Below are positions 61,745-64,000 of a DNA stretch of 64,000 nt, piece by piece. Under the pieces are notes generated by a model. It saw nothing but the letters and a program-made list of their open reading frames with translations, ran no database searches and was not told the origin of the DNA. A program made the translations under genes and the position numbers. Each line of letters opens with the position of its first letter. Position 1 is the first letter of the stretch. Source of the stretch: Endozoicomonas gorgoniicola (GTDB lineage: Bacteria > Pseudomonadota > Gammaproteobacteria > Pseudomonadales > Endozoicomonadaceae); contig NZ_JAPFCC010000001.1 of assembly GCF_025562715.2 (NCBI RefSeq), forward strand, positions 5,852,001 through 5,916,000. The letters run 5' to 3'.

Positions 61745-61848
61745 GTTGAGATCCTTCTTCTGCCTAACGGGTTCATTCCCGATAAAAACAGGAACTAATG
61801 TACTAACTGACACTGATTTTTATCAATGGTTCCGGTTAGTTGGCATTT

Positions 61849-64000
61849 TCACCGCTCGCCTTTGATTTTAATGTTTTTCTCCTGCTGCCACTTAAGGCGT
61901 TGCTGTAAATGTTGCTCAATAATCCGGGCGACCTGTTTCCACTGTCTGGAGCGAATTGAGCTTAGCTCAGGCCAGAGTGCATGGTTGAGTGTGACGTACC
62001 AGCCGTTGTCTTTAAGGGCCTGTACCAGGCTTTTCATTTCCTCCTGGTCTCTAATATGATTGACGCCTTTGTTGAAGCTAATGAAATTGTTGTTTTCGTC
62101 GGTAGTGGTTATTCGTTCGGGCAGGTAGATGTCAGCTGGGTAGTTTAACGCTTCGTTGGAAGCCAGGGAGTGAGCGTCATGATTATGATGTACGGCAGGA
62201 TTGTCATCAGGTCGGCTCAGTGCTTCATTCATCAGTTCAACAAGCTCTATGGCTCTGGGGTTCACATTGCCCATGTCCGGGTGTTCCCTGGGAATTCTTA
62301 TTAAATAACCTGAAATGCCCTCAACCTCTATCCATTTTTTTTCCACAAACGGCCAGTATTTTTCCAGAACATGTAATGTGGGTAACTGAGGGTTTAATAG
62401 TATGAGTTTATTGATGGCCGCCCTGTCCAGTGCGGGTGTTTTTTTATCCTCCACTGGAGGATGTGGAAGAAAGACGGTTTCCATAAAAAAATCATCTATT
62501 CCTGTCTGAAGTGCCTCAAGGCTTGTCTCCTGAGCCCTGGTGGGGTTAGCCGTTTGCTCAAGCTGCTTTATTCGCTTTCTTGCATACAGGTCGGTTATCA
62601 GGGGTAAGGGCAGTTTGTCGTGATGTGCCAGATCAAGCTTTTCACGTTTAAAGCTGATAAAAAGCGGGTCAAGATCGGCAGTCATAATGCGACCATTGTT
62701 GTCTGTAATGACCTGAACTCTGGCCAGTTCTTCCGGTTTTTTACGGTAAACATCCCAGTTTTCTCCAGCATAGGGGCGAATCAGCACAAAGGTGATTTGT
62801 GTTCCATTCTCCTGAGTTTCTGTCATTTCAACTTCAAGGGGTGTGCCGTCTTCTGCCTGTTGGGTGATCTCAACGGTCAGGTGCTGGTTGCTGAGTAAAT
62901 CGTTCACTTCGCTGTCGGTTAATGTATAGGCGGTTAATCCGATTAGTCCCGTTGTTAAATCTTTCAGCAGACTGGTTCTGAGTTCTTCCTGGAAAAACCG
63001 ACACTTATTATTGTCTTTCGACAAAGAAGGGGTGGCTGGGATCAACGAATGAATAACCTTTAAATCAGATGTTTTGCGTTTTTGTTTGAAATCCTTTGTT
63101 GACTTGTTTTTATTTTCAATATGCTTTTTTGCTCCAGTCGCAACATGTCGGTTTCCGAACACTATAAAATGTTTACCTGAGGCTTTTGCCAGATTTTTCA
63201 GATAAATTTTGGGAACGCCGGTCTCAGCTTTATTGGCAGGCATGTGGACGTGATACTCATCGAATGCTCTGACGATCTTGATGAGCAATAATACTTTTTT
63301 CACCTGGGCCTGAAAGCTCTTAACGGCTTGCCCGGATGTATCAGATACCCCGTTGACCGTTATCTCACTATTGAATTTGTGTATGCGATCCTGAATATCA
63401 GGGAGTTGAAGTGGTTGTTTTTTTATTTCAGGATGCTTTGTTGAATGAAGCAGGGCGTTGATCTTACATTGAATGCCAAATGATCGACGATCAGTGGCAA
63501 TCTGGCGAGCAAGATAGTAAAGGTAATTGACGGGGTAAAAAATGGGAAACCCTTCGACTTCTGTATTGATGGTCGCAATGGCGATGCGAAAGCACGGAGA
63601 CTTTTCATCAGAATGGCACGGGTTACATGGCTGTCTGATCAGGCGATACCTGAAAGGGGAGTCGTAGTCTCTGCCCGGAAGGCTGGCTTGCAGGTTGTCT
63701 GGCAAGGATGGATTGTCTGGCAAGGATGGATTGTCTGGATATACGCCCTTGTCAGATGGAGGGGGGGATGGAAGGTTGGATGAAGAGCTGGCCGGTTTCA
63801 GGGTTGTTAAAAACGCAAGGTTATCTATTAATGATCTTTGCCAGCCAGGTGTTTCCTGAGTAAGCCCGGGCGTGACGCCATAGTAGGCGTCATCGGCAAA
63901 GATCAGGACAATGGCATTTTCTGTGCTGGCGTAATGGGCGGTTGAATTCAGGCTGATCTCTGTAAAGGACAAGTCTGTGTTGATTAGCAGGTGGGGATGG
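61849..64000 (-). CDS. ExoY/edema-factor-type nucleotidyl cyclase toxin-like protein, 5' end outside window
   Basis: The frame is open from 61849 past 63972 to the window edge, so the N-terminus is missing; more than 717 codons are visible. Three blocks match the catalytic elements of anthrax edema factor, CyaA and ExoY. The first is GKHFIVFGNRHVATGA then STKDFKQKRKTSD (63060-63180), the counterpart of the ATP-binding lysines. The second is TADLDPLF (about 62657-62680), the two metal-binding aspartates. The third is MGNVNPRAIELVELMNEAL with AVHHNHDAHSLASNE (about 62150-62280), the His/Asn region. Such enzymes make cyclic nucleotides after activation by a host protein. The order and spacing are convincing, but activity is inferred. 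Confidence 0.72.
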   Translation of the reverse strand, partial: HPHLLINTDLSFTEISLNSTAHYASTENAIVLIFADDAYYGVTPGLTQETPGWQRSLIDNLAFLTTLKPASSSSNLPSPPPSDKGVYPDNPSLPDNPSLPDNLQASLPGRDYDSPFRYRLIRQPCNPCHSDEKSPCFRIAIATINTEVEGFPIFYPVNYLYYLARQIATDRRSFGIQCKINALLHSTKHPEIKKQPLQLPDIQDRIHKFNSEITVNGVSDTSGQAVKSFQAQVKKVLLLIKIVRAFDEYHVHMPANKAETGVPKIYLKNLAKASGKHFIVFGNRHVATGAKKHIENKNKSTKDFKQKRKTSDLKVIHSLIPATPSLSKDNNKCRFFQEELRTSLLKDLTTGLIGLTAYTLTDSEVNDLLSNQHLTVEITQQAEDGTPLEVEMTETQENGTQITFVLIRPYAGENWDVYRKKPEELARVQVITDNNGRIMTADLDPLFISFKREKLDLAHHDKLPLPLITDLYARKRIKQLEQTANPTRAQETSLEALQTGIDDFFMETVFLPHPPVEDKKTPALDRAAINKLILLNPQLPTLHVLEKYWPFVEKKWIEVEGISGYLIRIPREHPDMGNVNPRAIELVELMNEALSRPDDNPAVHHNHDAHSLASNEALNYPADIYLPERITTTDENNNFISFNKGVNHIRDQEEMKSLVQALKDNGWYVTLNHALWPELSSIRSRQWKQVARIIEQHLQQRLKWQQEKNIKIKGER

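Overview
The window looks like the chromosome of a gammaproteobacterium of about 50% GC, most likely a marine or symbiotic Oceanospirillales and perhaps Endozoicomonas-like. This placement is an inference. It rests on the core order recN / grpE-dnaK-dnaJ-dapB-carA-carB-greA / yhbY-rlmE-ftsH-folP-glmM-tpiA-secG-tRNA(Leu)-tRNA(fMet)-rimP-nusA-infB-rbfA-truB, a SutA-like gene, and several genes for secreted, eukaryote-directed proteins. No rRNA gene is present to confirm it.

Region 1 (1-11.5 kb, mostly minus strand) is a defence and mobile-element region. It holds a type I restriction-modification operon that reads hsdM, a DUF1016 nuclease-like gene, a small repeat-rich gene, hsdS, a winged-helix/nucleotidyltransferase regulator, then hsdR, which runs off the left edge. 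hsdS is split by an IS630-family element that itself carries a nested IS30-family element. Both insertions keep recognisable ends and target duplications, and removing them on paper restores a 439-residue HsdS. A HipB-type antitoxin and a HipA toxin lacking its kinase core follow.

Region 2 (11.6-20.4 kb) mixes single genes: tRNA-Arg(CCG), cytochrome c5, a tandem UspA protein, a MocR-type regulator with a membrane partner, SelD, SutA-like, a small HExxH protein, and recN behind a clear LexA box.

Region 3 (20.5-52.7 kb) is the conserved housekeeping block. grpE and dnaK each have a near-consensus sigma-32 promoter. Terminators separate the transcription units. The conserved order is interrupted by AT-richer accessory genes: a secreted protein between dnaJ and dapB; a methyltransferase, a GH63-like glycosidase and a HAD phosphatase between greA and yhbY; and a secreted protein between glmM and tpiA. 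Two iterated 7-base arrays, a 117-bp inverted-repeat element beside the initiator tRNA, and a 27-bp repeat tract inside infB are the notable DNA structures.

Region 4 (52.7-64 kb, minus strand) breaks the usual truB-rpsO-pnp order. It carries a 1306-residue secreted protein with an OTU-like cysteine protease motif, an RNA/DNA methyltransferase-like gene, and a run of genes headed by a protein resembling ExoY/edema-factor nucleotidyl cyclase toxins. Downstream of the cyclase lie two nearly identical 454-residue proteins of unknown function and two small unknown genes. This is the best candidate for an undescribed effector locus.
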